Below, piece after piece: positions 8,697-16,641 of a stretch of DNA of 45,155 bases. This DNA comes from Defluviitaleaceae bacterium. Lineage in GTDB: Bacteria > Bacillota > Clostridia > Lachnospirales > WQUN01. Numbering within the stretch: the first letter of the stretch is position 1; each line of letters starts with the position of its first letter. The DNA lies in assembly GCA_009788055.1 (NCBI GenBank), contig WQSG01000022.1, forward strand, positions 1-45,155, written 5' to 3'. The notes under the pieces are model-generated. The model worked only from the letters and a program-made list of their open reading frames with translations. It did not search any database and was not told the DNA's origin. Made by a program: the position numbers and the translations under genes.

Positions 8697-8889
8697 AGTT
8701 CTCGGGGACGCCGTCCCCGAACCCCTGCAAGGGGACAAATGTCCCCTTGACCCCTAACTAAAAACCGCGCAATTCGCGCGGTTTTTGTATTGCGTTGGAT
8801 AGCTTATCGCTAGTCCAAATTTAAAGTTTTTGTTCAAACTTTTTTCAAAAAGTTTGCGGGGTTCGGGGCAGAGCCCCGAGAACTTTTTT
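8697..8889. repeat. Mosaic palindromic repeat copy c (full composite)
   Basis: The copy fills the gap between the convergent divIVA-like and cotH genes. Modules in order: GGGGACGCCGTCCCC cap; CAAGGGGAC...GTCCCCTTG hairpin; central hairpin AAAAACCGCGC-AATTC-GCGCGGTTTTT at 8760-8786; a linker with GCGTTGGATAGCTTATCGC and GGACTAGC on the opposite strand; AAACTTTTTTCAAAAAGTTT hairpin; GGGGCAGAGCCCC cap and AGAAC. The central hairpin ends in five Ts and could terminate transcription on either strand. Confidence 0.9.
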
Positions 8890-10536
8890 TTAGTACATAT
8901 CAAGCACAACAGTCGGGGTTTCGTTAATCCAGTCTACGGTGTAGCCTAGGGCTTCGGCTAGGGGGCGAAGTGGGACGAAGATGAGGTTTTGGATTGGGAT
9001 TGAGGGGACGGGCGAGACGATTGTGTCGCTGCCCGTGACTAGGAAATGGTTTTCGCCAATGCGATGGGTTATGGTTATGCCCTCTTGGCGGATGGTTAGT
9101 GTGTTGGCGTTGCGTGAGGTTTCCAAATGGAAAAGGCGAGTGGCTTCGGACAGTGCTATTTTTGTTGCGTATGGCAGACGTATTATGGGGATTTCAAGGT
9201 CTTGCGGTTCGCCGTTTAGGATTAGGCCAACATGGGATTCGTATGTGTAGTATTCTACCAGTTCCCACATATGGCAGTAGTTCGGAAGTTCGCCCGCGAA
9301 GTAGGCGTTAAGCCAGCTTGCGCGGTCTTCAAGCCATGTTGCAAGATATTCCGCGTGCCACATGAAATCATTGTTCGCAATAAATTCGGGGCGAAGGAAC
9401 GGGACGGCACGGGGATGCCGCGCAAAATCGCGCTCAAATTCGTAGCGGTAATGCGTGGCGGTTGAGCGGATTCGCGCTATGGTTTGCGGAATTGCGGTTT
9501 CGCTGAGTTCTTGCCATCGTGCGGCAACCGCGGCATGAAACTCCGGCCGCGCCATTAAATTTCTGTACCAGTAGTTGAAAATGGCGACGTAAAGCCCTTT
9601 CGGGTCTGTTCCCAGCCACTTTATGTCGGAATTTCCTGCGGCGATGTCAAAATCCCAAACAGGCCCCATAAAAAGTCTGCGCTCGTCGCCCTCGCCCGCG
9701 ATGTGCATGAAAACGCTGTATTTGTATGCGTCCATGTCCTTGAAAAATTCCTGAACCAAGTAAAAATCTATGAAAGACGGCAGGTCGATTAGTTGCAGAA
9801 TTTCGTCGAAAGTGCCGAAACGAATTGCACGGCTGGTTGCCTCGATATATTCGCGCAGATAGGTTACGTGCGCGGGCGTGAGCCTGTTCCCCGACGGATA
9901 ACGGATTGCGTAGGGCAAGTGATTTGCCACAACAAAGTCCTCGTTTTCCGTGCCGCTTTCGGGGGCACGGTTGTCCAACTCAAAGAAAAATCCGCTTTGC
10001 GCAGGGTTTTCGTGATGTGATATTTGAAGGCGGCCGGGGCTTGTGTCGCGTTCGTCGGTAAGCAAGTACACGCCCATGTAAACGCCGTTTACGTGCAGGT
10101 GTACGTTTTGGAACATAGGAACAAACGCCATGTTTCCCATCTGTTCTGCAAGATAAAACGCGCTGTAATTTCTAAGAAGCGAACGGTCGAAGCGGTTGGC
10201 AAGCAAAATCCAGTCTCGCGCTTCATGCTCCGAGCCGAACATGGAACGCGCTTCGTCAAACCTAAAACGCAACGGCCGCTTGTCCGCCCCCATCCACCAC
10301 GTCGAATTCCCTCGCCCGCGAACCCGCGCCGTTGTTGGCATAAGCGTCTCGCCCGTAGTCGGATTCCCATATGAAATTGTAGCGTTTCGCCACGTGTTCC
10401 TGTCATGAAACGGGTTTGCCGCAAATTCCGTATTTATATGAATGGTTGGAAAATTCCCCCCGATGTCTGCAAAAACCGTCGTATGCCCTGCGTAAAAAAA
10501 CATTACGCAAATTATGAAAGATATTGTAAATTTCAA
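8890..10536 (-). CDS. CotH-family spore-coat kinase with signal peptide and C-terminal copper-amine-oxidase-like domain
   Basis: This secreted protein of 548 residues belongs to the CotH kinase family, whose members phosphorylate spore-coat proteins. The start is TTG 10536 with AGGAGGTAA directly upstream; the longer frame to 10599 has no such site. Residues 1-23 form a signal peptide ending VFA-D. The CotH domain spans about 30-400: RVRGRGNSTW near the start, NRFDRSLLRN in the nucleotide-binding region and GPVWDFDIAAGN as the metal-binding DxD-like motif. The last 75 residues (IPIQNLIFVPLRPLAEALGY) match the copper amine oxidase N-terminal-like repeat of clostridial surface proteins, where it usually serves adhesion rather than catalysis. 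Export suggests it acts in the mother-cell envelope or at the surface. Spore-coat function is inferred from the family; no cotB-like substrate gene is nearby. Confidence 0.85.
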   Translation of the reverse strand: MKFTISFIICVMFFYAGHTTVFADIGGNFPTIHINTEFAANPFHDRNTWRNATISYGNPTTGETLMPTTARVRGRGNSTWWMGADKRPLRFRFDEARSMFGSEHEARDWILLANRFDRSLLRNYSAFYLAEQMGNMAFVPMFQNVHLHVNGVYMGVYLLTDERDTSPGRLQISHHENPAQSGFFFELDNRAPESGTENEDFVVANHLPYAIRYPSGNRLTPAHVTYLREYIEATSRAIRFGTFDEILQLIDLPSFIDFYLVQEFFKDMDAYKYSVFMHIAGEGDERRLFMGPVWDFDIAAGNSDIKWLGTDPKGLYVAIFNYWYRNLMARPEFHAAVAARWQELSETAIPQTIARIRSTATHYRYEFERDFARHPRAVPFLRPEFIANNDFMWHAEYLATWLEDRASWLNAYFAGELPNYCHMWELVEYYTYESHVGLILNGEPQDLEIPIIRLPYATKIALSEATRLFHLETSRNANTLTIRQEGITITHRIGENHFLVTGSDTIVSPVPSIPIQNLIFVPLRPLAEALGYTVDWINETPTVVLDMY

Positions 10537-10609
10537 TTTGTTACCTCCTGTCGTTTTATTGCCGATTGGAACACTAGCACACCGAGTAGCAAAAATCAAG
10601 GCGTAACGC

Positions 10610-10638
10610 TTGTAGAAAGCGATATTTTCGGATATACT
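10610..10638 (+). promoter_or_regulatory. Probable sigma-A promoter of ssrA
   Basis: TTGTAG at 10610-10615 and TATACT at 10633-10638 are separated by 17 nt. Transcription would begin near 10645, leaving a short 5' leader before the mature tmRNA end at 10654. Confidence 0.55.
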
Positions 10639-10653
10639 TGAAATATAACACTC

Positions 10654-11036
10654 GGGGATGTAATGGTCTCGACGGGGGTTTTGAAAATAGGGATAGCCAT
10701 CCGCAGACGGTTACTGCGTCAAAAAACCAAACCCTAAAAAAGAAACGACAATAATAATTACGCATTTGCGGCTTAATTAAAGCCGTCGTCCGGCCGGGGA
10801 GACCTGCATACCCGGGTCCGGACGCCGATATGCAGGGAACTTTTCCGCCCGTAGCTTTGAAGCGGTAAAAGAACTAAAAGCTACCCAAACCATTCGCGTG
10901 TCGGTTCGCGCTTGGCAAGGGGAACACGCGGGATAAGGGGCTCGCCCCCAAGGCCCCGCACCAAATAAACCCACTATGATGGTAGAAGTCCTTATCTATG
11001 AGCCTTCGGACACGGGTTCGATTCCCGTCATCTCCA
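10654..11036 (+). ncRNA. ssrA: tmRNA (transfer-messenger RNA)
   Basis: The 5' end GGGGATG pairs with CATCTCC at the 3' end to form the tRNA-like acceptor stem. The hallmark GTAATGGTCTCGACGGGG and the T-arm ACGGGTTCGATTCCCGT are present. The tag reading frame ends AAC GAC AAT AAT AAT TAC GCA TTT GCG GCT TAA, so the tag ends NDNNNYAFAA. The resume codon is AAA 10738 or AGA 10741; I cannot decide. CCA is not encoded (TGA follows the discriminator A). The RNA rescues stalled ribosomes together with SmpB, whose gene is not in this window. Confidence 0.95.
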
Positions 11037-11064
11037 TGATTCCATTGACACATTTATGCAAAAA

Positions 11065-11095
11065 AAGAGCCGTGCTGATGCGCGGCTCTTTGATA
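11065..11095. terminator. Bidirectional terminator between ssrA and thrS
   Basis: AAGAGCCG (11065-11072) and CGGCTCTT (11083-11090) form an 8-bp stem. Read on the minus strand it is followed by seven Ts, so it is a strong terminator for thrS. On the plus strand the T run is short, but it also follows tmRNA. Confidence 0.8.
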
Positions 11096-11099
11096 TAGT

Positions 11100-12815
11100 T
11101 TAAATTTCCGAATCAGTTTTTAGTTTTTCGATTAGTGTAACAACGTCCATTTGCCCTTCGTCGCCATTTTCGCGGCTACGGACAGAAACCAAGTTTTCTT
11201 CCACTTCCTTGTCTCCGAGAATAAGCATCACGGGGATTTTTTGAAGCTGTGCCTCACGTATTTTGAAGCCCATTTTTTCGTTGCGAAGGTCGGCTTCTGC
11301 GCGCAGACCTGCATCGTCAAGCTGTGCCAGCAATTTTTGCGCGGCTTCTTGGTGGCGTTCGGCGATGGGGATTACCATGATTTGCACGGGCGTTAGCCAG
11401 AAGGGATACCAGCCCGCGCAGTGTTCGGTTAAAATGGCGATGAACCGCTCTATACTGCCGAAACAGGCGCGGTGAATCATAACGGGGCGGTGCTTTGCGC
11501 CGTCCGCGCCTACATAGGTTAGGTCGAAGCGTTCGGGCATTTGCATATCGCACTGTATTGTGCCGCACTGGAAACTGCGCCCCATGCTGTCCTTTATATG
11601 AAAGTCGATTTTTGGGCCGTAAAACGCGCCGTCGCCCTCGTTTACATGGTACTCGCGCCCCATTTCATCAAGAGCTTGTTGCAGATATTTTGTGGCAAGT
11701 TCCCACTCTTCCTCTGTCCCGATGGAATTTTCGGGACGGGTGGACAGTTCAAATTTGAAATCGTCAAGGCCGAATTTGGCGTAAACTTCTTCGTAAAGTG
11801 TAATTATGGTTTTGATTTCATCTTTGAGCTGGTCGTAAGTCATGTAGATGTGCGCATCATCCTGCGTGAAAAGACGCGCCCGCGCAAGCCCGTGCAACGC
11901 GCCTGATTTCTCGTTACGGTGGATTATGCCAAGCTCCGCTACACGCAACGGAAATTCTCTGTATGAGTGCAAATCCAAATTGTAAAGAAGCATTCCGCCC
12001 GGGCAGTTCATGGGCTTTATGAAGAAATCCGTTTCGTCCACGGTGGTTCCGTACATATCATCGCGGTACTTTTCGTAGTGACCGCTGCGTTTCCACAACT
12101 CGCCGTTAAGCATGATGGGCGTGGTTATTTCCTGATATCCATAGCGTTTATGCACTTTGCGCCAGTATTCGACTAAGCGGTTTTTTAGCACAACGCCCTT
12201 TGGCAGATAAAACGGAAAACCCGGCCCTTCGTCCAAAAATGCAAACAGTTTCATTTCTTTGCCCAGCTTGCGGTGGTCGCGTTTTTTTGCTTCTTCAATG
12301 CGCTCCAAGTGCGCGGCAAGCTCGTCCTTGGTGAAAAACGCCGTGCCGTATATGCGCTGAAGCATTGCGTTTTTTTCGTCCCCGCGCCAGTACGCGCCCG
12401 CTACAGACAACAATTTGAACGCCTTAACATCCCGCGTGCGCGGCAAATGCGGCCCTGCGCAAAGGTCTGTAAAATCGCCCTGCTTGTAAAACGACGCTTC
12501 TTCGTTATCGGGCAGGCCTTCGATTAACTCCCGCTTGTATGGTTCGTTTTGCTTGTCCACAAACGCAAACGCTTCTTCCCTCGGCAGGGTATAATGCTCT
12601 AATGTCAAATTTTCCTTGACGATTTTTTTCATTTCCTTTTCAATTGTTGTTAAATCCGCTTGCGAAAATGGCGTTTCTGTTTCAAAATCGTAGTAGAATC
12701 CGTCTGCGATTGCGGGTCCTATCGCAAGTTTCGCACTCGGGAAAAGCCGCTTAACCGCTTGCGCCATTACGTGCGCCGCCGTGTGACGCAGGGTGTTTAG
12801 GTCGTGTTCATGCAT
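11100..12815 (-). CDS. thrS: Threonyl-tRNA synthetase lacking the TGS domain
   Basis: This 571-residue class II aminoacyl-tRNA synthetase charges tRNA-Thr in the cytoplasm. The protein starts directly with the editing (SAD) domain: LRHTAAHVMAQAV carries its HxxxH metal-type motif. The usual N-terminal TGS domain of about 60 residues is absent, as in some other clostridial ThrS proteins. The catalytic core has MNCPGGM with its zinc-binding cysteine, motif 2 (HRNEKSGALHGLARARLFTQ) and motif 3 (HRACFGSIERFIAIL). The C-terminal anticodon-binding domain follows from about 465. The start ATG 12815 has GGAAG about 7 nt upstream. The 67-bp gap to the divergent ylmH-like gene is too short for a T-box leader and none is seen. 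Confidence 0.96.
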   Translation of the reverse strand: MHEHDLNTLRHTAAHVMAQAVKRLFPSAKLAIGPAIADGFYYDFETETPFSQADLTTIEKEMKKIVKENLTLEHYTLPREEAFAFVDKQNEPYKRELIEGLPDNEEASFYKQGDFTDLCAGPHLPRTRDVKAFKLLSVAGAYWRGDEKNAMLQRIYGTAFFTKDELAAHLERIEEAKKRDHRKLGKEMKLFAFLDEGPGFPFYLPKGVVLKNRLVEYWRKVHKRYGYQEITTPIMLNGELWKRSGHYEKYRDDMYGTTVDETDFFIKPMNCPGGMLLYNLDLHSYREFPLRVAELGIIHRNEKSGALHGLARARLFTQDDAHIYMTYDQLKDEIKTIITLYEEVYAKFGLDDFKFELSTRPENSIGTEEEWELATKYLQQALDEMGREYHVNEGDGAFYGPKIDFHIKDSMGRSFQCGTIQCDMQMPERFDLTYVGADGAKHRPVMIHRACFGSIERFIAILTEHCAGWYPFWLTPVQIMVIPIAERHQEAAQKLLAQLDDAGLRAEADLRNEKMGFKIREAQLQKIPVMLILGDKEVEENLVSVRSRENGDEGQMDVVTLIEKLKTDSEI

Positions 12816-12882
12816 TTTTGCACTTCCTTTTTCCTAAGAATATTTCCAATTAGATTCTACCACATTTTCAGCGGAGGTACAC

Positions 12883-13653
12883 ATGGAAAATCCGTTTAAA
12901 GATTCGGAAGACAAATTACTTTTTGCCAAGGCACTTGACCGCCTAAATTTTGCGGAAAAACGGGGGGCGTCTGCATTTACGGACTTCATTGACCCAATGC
13001 GTTGCGAAATGTTTTTGCAGATATTGCAGAAAAAATCCCTGCAAGGGGTGGAAGTAACAGCAAGCGGCGGACACGCAAATGCCGAACGCAAAATGATAGG
13101 ATTTCTTGCGGCGGCGGAAAACAACGCGGAAGATTGCACCTTCCCCATAACGCCGCTTACATTCACGTACAACGCGAAGTTTTGCACCGCGCCAACCCAC
13201 CGCGATTATCTTGGCGCGGTATTGGGGTTGGGTCTGGAGCGCGGAAAAATCGGCGACATCATAATGCATGAAGCCGCCGCAACAATGTATGTATCATCCG
13301 ACGTTGCCGAATACATTTGCGAAAACCTGCAACAGGCAGGGCGCACCGCAATAAAAGGCAAAATTGGAGAAGCCCCCCAAACCGCCGAGCCGCAAGGCAC
13401 ACAAAAACGCATAACCGTCCCGTCCCTGCGAACGGATGCGGTAATCAGTTCCGCATTTAACATCTCCCGCCGCGAAGCCACCGCCCTAATCGACAGCGAA
13501 AAGGTTTTCGTAAACTGGAAGCCCGCGAAAAAAACGCAACTCATCGCCCCCGCCGACACCGTAACCATTCGCGGAAAAGGCCGCGTCATCATAAATGAAC
13601 AGGTAGGAAGCACCAAAAAAGACAGGCTTGTGCTGGTTATTACAAAATACTAA
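12883..13653 (+). CDS. ylmH: YlmH-like S4-domain RNA-binding protein
   Basis: This 256-residue protein resembles YlmH, an S4-domain RNA-binding protein linked to ribosome rescue and cell division in Firmicutes. Residues 1-170 match the YlmH N-terminal and middle domains (DRLNFAEKRGASAFTDFIDP, then AVLGLGLERGKIGDII). The S4 domain lies at about 180-245: LRTDAVISSAFNISRREATA, then VFVNWKPAKK and an RGKGRVII strand. The start ATG 12883 has GGAGG at 5 nt. In Bacillus and relatives the gene sits in the divIVA/sepF cluster; here the DivIVA-domain gene is 4 kb away. It is transcribed divergently from thrS. Confidence 0.88.
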   Translation: MENPFKDSEDKLLFAKALDRLNFAEKRGASAFTDFIDPMRCEMFLQILQKKSLQGVEVTASGGHANAERKMIGFLAAAENNAEDCTFPITPLTFTYNAKFCTAPTHRDYLGAVLGLGLERGKIGDIIMHEAAATMYVSSDVAEYICENLQQAGRTAIKGKIGEAPQTAEPQGTQKRITVPSLRTDAVISSAFNISRREATALIDSEKVFVNWKPAKKTQLIAPADTVTIRGKGRVIINEQVGSTKKDRLVLVITKY

Positions 13654-13699
13654 TTTTATGATATACTGCATCGGCAGTACATTTTAAAACCGAGGAGAA

Positions 13700-13789
13700 A
13701 TGAACAATGTTAGCGCACAACGCACGAGAGATTGCAGTAAGCCGGGAGGTTTATTAATCTTGTGTATAAACCTCCCGTGGGTGATTTAG
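13700..13789 (+). other. Structured leader with possible short upstream reading frame
   Basis: GAGGAG lies just before an ATG at 13700 that opens a 29-codon frame. A second ATG at 13707 opens a 16-codon frame (MLAHNAREIAVSREVY) ending TAA at 13757. Both run into an 11-bp hairpin: GGGAGGTTTAT (13744-13754) pairs with ATAAACCTCCC (13766-13776). The methyltransferase gene starts 26 nt after the longer frame stops. The layout resembles a translated attenuation leader, but no U-run follows the hairpin, so translational control would be more likely than transcription termination. Neither peptide is recognised. Confidence 0.35.
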
Positions 13790-13814
13790 ACTAAAACCAC
13801 TAGGAGGAAAATTT

Positions 13815-14555
13815 ATGAACGATACGTTTTCAAACAAGTTTATCGCGGATGAAAAGAATTTCGCGCTGTTGCAAGAGACAATGTGGGGACCTAACGGAAT
13901 ACGGCAGTCGGAAGAATTGGCTTCGCATTTTGCAATCACAAAGGATATGAAAATTCTTGATTTGGGTTGTGGGCAGGGATTGTCGTCGCTGTACTTGGTG
14001 CAAGCGCACGGCGCAAATGTTTTCGCCACAGACCTCTATGCTTGCCCCACCGAAAACCACGAGCGTTTTCAAAAACTGGGCATTGCGGACAAAATCGTCC
14101 CAATGCTGCTGGACGCGACACAACCGTTGCCATTTGCGCGTGGTTATTTCGACGTAATTTTTTCTGTAGGCGCGTACAATATGTTTGGCGACAACGAGGA
14201 AATGTTGCCAAAACTCATTCCGTATGTGAAAAAAGGCGGCTACATTGCCGTTGCGTTTCCCGGGTTAAAGTACGAATTTGGCGACAATGTTCCGCCGGAA
14301 ATGCAGCCCTTTTGGAAAGAACCCGATGTTGCAAGATGCATACGCGGCATTGAGTGGTGGACAGACTTGTTCCGAAAAACAGAGGGCATAGAAATCGTAA
14401 CCATCAGCGAAATGGCTTGCCACGATATCGCATGGAAAGAGTACCTTGCAAGCCGCAACCCATCCGACGAAGGCGACAAGTGGGATTTGGACATGATGGA
14501 GGCAGAAGGCGGAAAGTACTACAATACAATCCAACTGGTTGCAAAAGTTAGCTAA
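13815..14555 (+). CDS. Class I SAM-dependent methyltransferase, substrate unknown
   Basis: This 246-residue cytoplasmic methyltransferase has the Rossmann core. Motif I is ILDLGCGQGLSSLYL at residues 52-66, the acidic end of beta2 is ATDLYA, and a DVIFSVGAYNMFGDNEEM motif IV-like region follows with GGYIAVAFPG after it. The FxIGxAYNMFG-like segment is typical of the small Methyltransf_11/25 proteins of Firmicutes, and the exact substrate cannot be read from it. The start ATG 13815 has TAGGAGGA at 7 nt. It is preceded by the structured leader at 13700-13789 and closed by a strong hairpin at 14562-14606. Confidence 0.8.
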   Translation: MNDTFSNKFIADEKNFALLQETMWGPNGIRQSEELASHFAITKDMKILDLGCGQGLSSLYLVQAHGANVFATDLYACPTENHERFQKLGIADKIVPMLLDATQPLPFARGYFDVIFSVGAYNMFGDNEEMLPKLIPYVKKGGYIAVAFPGLKYEFGDNVPPEMQPFWKEPDVARCIRGIEWWTDLFRKTEGIEIVTISEMACHDIAWKEYLASRNPSDEGDKWDLDMMEAEGGKYYNTIQLVAKVS

Positions 14556-14561
14556 GAACGC

Positions 14562-14606
14562 GAAACCCCATAGCACAAAGCTTTTTAAGCCTTGCTATGG
14601 GGTTTC
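14562..14606 (+). terminator. Hairpin after the methyltransferase gene
   Basis: GAAACCCCATAGCA (14562-14575) and TGCTATGGGGTTTC (14593-14606) form a perfect 14-bp stem. There is no long T run after it, so termination is inferred from position and stem strength. Confidence 0.6.
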
Positions 14607-15020
14607 ATCATTATAATATGTTGTGGTATCGCTGTTGTTTTCATGGGAACTTAAATAAAATACAGGGAAATCATTTTTGGGTATGCCTGTCCATTCGCCG
14701 TGCATTGTGTACCATGTTTCAGGGGCGGCATATCACAGTTGTAGAGCCGTAATCCATTGCGGCTTTTTCTCCATCGTTACATACATCCAATCCTTCGGCA
14801 TACATTTTCATCTTGATGTATACGTCGGATAAATTTTCGGTAATATGTACATAGCTGTCAATATATGTTCCCGTACCGGGGTTGCGCTCCATCAATAAAA
14901 ACGCTTGTTCGTAAATGCTTCCGGGCTTGCATAGTTGGGATAGCCGAGTAAAATGGTAGGTATATCCGAACAGAACAGGGACAGTAGTGATTTTTGGAAT
15001 TGGATTCGAGCATTGTCACT
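14595..15020 (-). pseudogene. Decayed gene fragment, family unknown
   Basis: The minus strand reads as protein-like sequence in two frames. From about 15010 to 14720 it gives VPVLFGYTYHFTRLSQL, then PGSIYEQAFLLMERNPGTGT, and stops at TGA. One frame over it continues ETWYTMHGEWTGIPKNDFPV to a TAG at 14595-14597. The upstream end meets in-frame stops near 15020, and no start codon with a ribosome binding site is left. The composition suggests a soluble or secreted protein domain, but I do not recognise the family. Its 3' end overlaps the hairpin that follows the methyltransferase. Confidence 0.5.
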
Positions 15021-15159
15021 ACTCGCGCAGTTCAAGGGTTGGGAGAAATATGAGCATAATTTTGTTGGTTGGATTATGGAACAACGAAACCAAGACAGAT
15101 TGTGGGAGTTTCCTAAAAAATTTGTTTTAAGATTTCTGATGAAAAAGCAAGCATTTTAA
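14953..15159 (+). pseudogene. Possible gene remnant, unrecognised
   Basis: The plus-strand frame gives FWNWIRALSLLAQFKGWEKY, then WIMEQRNQDRLWEFPKKF and a short basic end. It is tryptophan-rich in the manner of the C-terminus of alpha/alpha-toroid (prenyltransferase/cyclase-like) proteins, but too short to be one. It has no good ribosome binding site and overlaps the fragment on the other strand. This may be chance coding. Confidence 0.25.
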
Positions 15160-15197
15160 CACCTGCACAAGCCCATAGTCCCGTTTCGCAACATCCA

Positions 15198-16277
15198 TCA
15201 CCCGTCCCCAAGTTTTTGCTCCAGGTAGGCGCGTTCGAGTTTTTCGTATTTGTCGAAGTCTATTTCGCGCTGGTTGAAGTTTATGAAGCGGTTTGGTTTG
15301 GCTTTTGCGGCGGGGGTGCGGTTTGCTATTTTTGTGGAGTCTTGTGCGAAGGCTTCATCTGCGGCGGCAGCGGCTTCCAGGGTTTGGATACCGTTGTCGT
15401 GCCATTTTTTCAGGATGCCTTCGGTGTATTTTTTGTCGAACTTATTTATTTTCAGAACACAGCGGTCGCAAGCCTCGGTGATTAGTTCGAGGGGCATATG
15501 CCATTCGTGAAGCCACTTGTCCATAAATTTGCGCTGTACTTTTGTGGGATAGGCAGAGACTTGTCCCATGTGCTGTAGGATTGTTTGGTAGTTGCTGTTA
15601 AATTTTTGTACATATAATAAGGCTTTTTCTATGTCGGTTATGCCGTTGTCTGCCCAGTCGATGGCGCATTTTTCGATGTAGCGCAGGTTGCGGTGGTCGT
15701 TTTCTGCGCAGTACTCCAAGAGGTATTCGATTACTTCAAAGGGCAAGCGAAGCCAGTCGTGGAAGCTGAAAACCGTTTGCATTATGCTGTGGTTAATCAT
15801 GCCCAGTACGCGCTCCGCACTTTTGAAAATGCGGGCGACATCCATGCTTTCGTTGCTGTAGCACTCCAGTTCGGGCGGGGTGTATTCGGGGCGTACCTGT
15901 GCGAATCCGCTTACATATGGCGTTGGCGTACTCTCGGGGGCGGAAACAGTCAAAAGCGTCAAGGGCGGGGCGTCCTGTGCGTGTTTTGGTTCTATCGGAA
16001 GAAATGTGATTTCCATTGCGTCTTTATTGGAAGCGATTGTTACTAGTTTTTCATTTTCCCAGTGCCGCCACGCCTTTATCACGTCACCTTCGGTAAGCTG
16101 AAAACGCTCGCCGATTTCTTGCAGGCTTGCGGAAGAACCGTCCAAAAGACGGCGCAAGCTCCATATGTAAATGAGCGGATACACGGGCAGGCAATCCGTA
16201 AAATAATCGTCGATAAAAACGAATGGGACTTCCATTGTCGAACGTTTGTACCCCAGTTTCATATTTATAGCGCACAT
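15198..16277 (-). CDS. DnaD-domain replication protein
   Basis: This 359-residue protein belongs to the DnaD/DnaB primosome family of Firmicutes, which remodels DNA at the origin and helps load the replicative helicase. The N-terminus (KRSTMEVPFVFIDDYF...YIWSLRRLL) is the winged-helix domain, with the helix LQEIGERFQLTEGDVIKAWR. Two copies of the DnaD C-terminal (DnaB_2) domain follow, at about 145-225 and 255-310. The second ends with the diagnostic Y-T-E-G-I-L-K-K-W. The start ATG 16277 has GGAG at 8 nt; the longer frame to 16346 lacks one. DnaA boxes lie directly upstream. It could be DnaD or DnaB of the primosome, or a paralogue. Confidence 0.85.
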   Translation of the reverse strand: MCAINMKLGYKRSTMEVPFVFIDDYFTDCLPVYPLIYIWSLRRLLDGSSASLQEIGERFQLTEGDVIKAWRHWENEKLVTIASNKDAMEITFLPIEPKHAQDAPPLTLLTVSAPESTPTPYVSGFAQVRPEYTPPELECYSNESMDVARIFKSAERVLGMINHSIMQTVFSFHDWLRLPFEVIEYLLEYCAENDHRNLRYIEKCAIDWADNGITDIEKALLYVQKFNSNYQTILQHMGQVSAYPTKVQRKFMDKWLHEWHMPLELITEACDRCVLKINKFDKKYTEGILKKWHDNGIQTLEAAAAADEAFAQDSTKIANRTPAAKAKPNRFINFNQREIDFDKYEKLERAYLEQKLGDG

Positions 16278-16352
16278 ATTTTCGCTCCGTTCGTTTTTTT
16301 CTTTTAAAGCCCGGCTATAATAACCTATTTTGTACGGCTTGAACACAGTTTT

Positions 16353-16615
16353 TTATCAACAAAATTTGAGAATTTTTGTGGATAAAACTGTGGATAACTT
16401 TTGTTTTGCAAGAACGTGATTTTTACTGGCTTTGTGGGTAAGATGTTAAATGTCAATGGTTGTTTTGTAACAATTTCTTAACAAAAAAATTTTCTTGTGG
16501 TAGAAAAAGCCCGTAATTACTGGGTTCTTTCCGCGACCCTGATAATTACAGGCTTTCAAGGGGCTTGACAAATCCGCGCCCTGCACTCTTCGTATTATGT
16601 GGATAATGTGGATAA
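16353..16615. promoter_or_regulatory. DnaA-box cluster (two pairs of perfect 9-mers)
   Basis: TGTGGATAA, the perfect DnaA box in one orientation, occurs at 16377-16385, 16389-16397, 16598-16606 and 16607-16615. A one-mismatch box in the opposite orientation (TTATCAACA) lies at 16353-16361. AT-rich sequence and the murC terminator lie between the two pairs. The cluster sits between murC and the DnaD-domain gene, both on the minus strand. It could titrate DnaA or put the DnaD-domain gene under DnaA control. No dnaA or dnaN is adjacent. Confidence 0.65.
16503..16556 (-). terminator. Rho-independent terminator of murC
   Basis: AAAGCCTGTAATTA pairs with TAATTACGGGCTTT (one mismatch), with an inner GGGT/ACCC pair. 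On the minus strand the stem is followed by a T-rich stretch (TTTTTCT). Confidence 0.8.
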
Positions 16616-16641
16616 CTTTGCAATTGACAAATCCGGCAAAC

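Noticed and set aside
8697-8889. Repeat copies as ordinary Rho-independent terminators
   Set aside because: Some copies have a T run, but others lie in divergent gaps or inside a gene, so termination cannot be their common role.
12816-12882. T-box riboswitch for thrS
   Set aside because: Only 67 bp separate thrS from a divergent gene and no stem I, specifier loop or antiterminator can be placed.
16353-16615. Chromosomal origin of replication
   Set aside because: DnaA boxes are present, but dnaA, dnaN and a clear unwinding element are not adjacent; kept only as a DnaA-box cluster.
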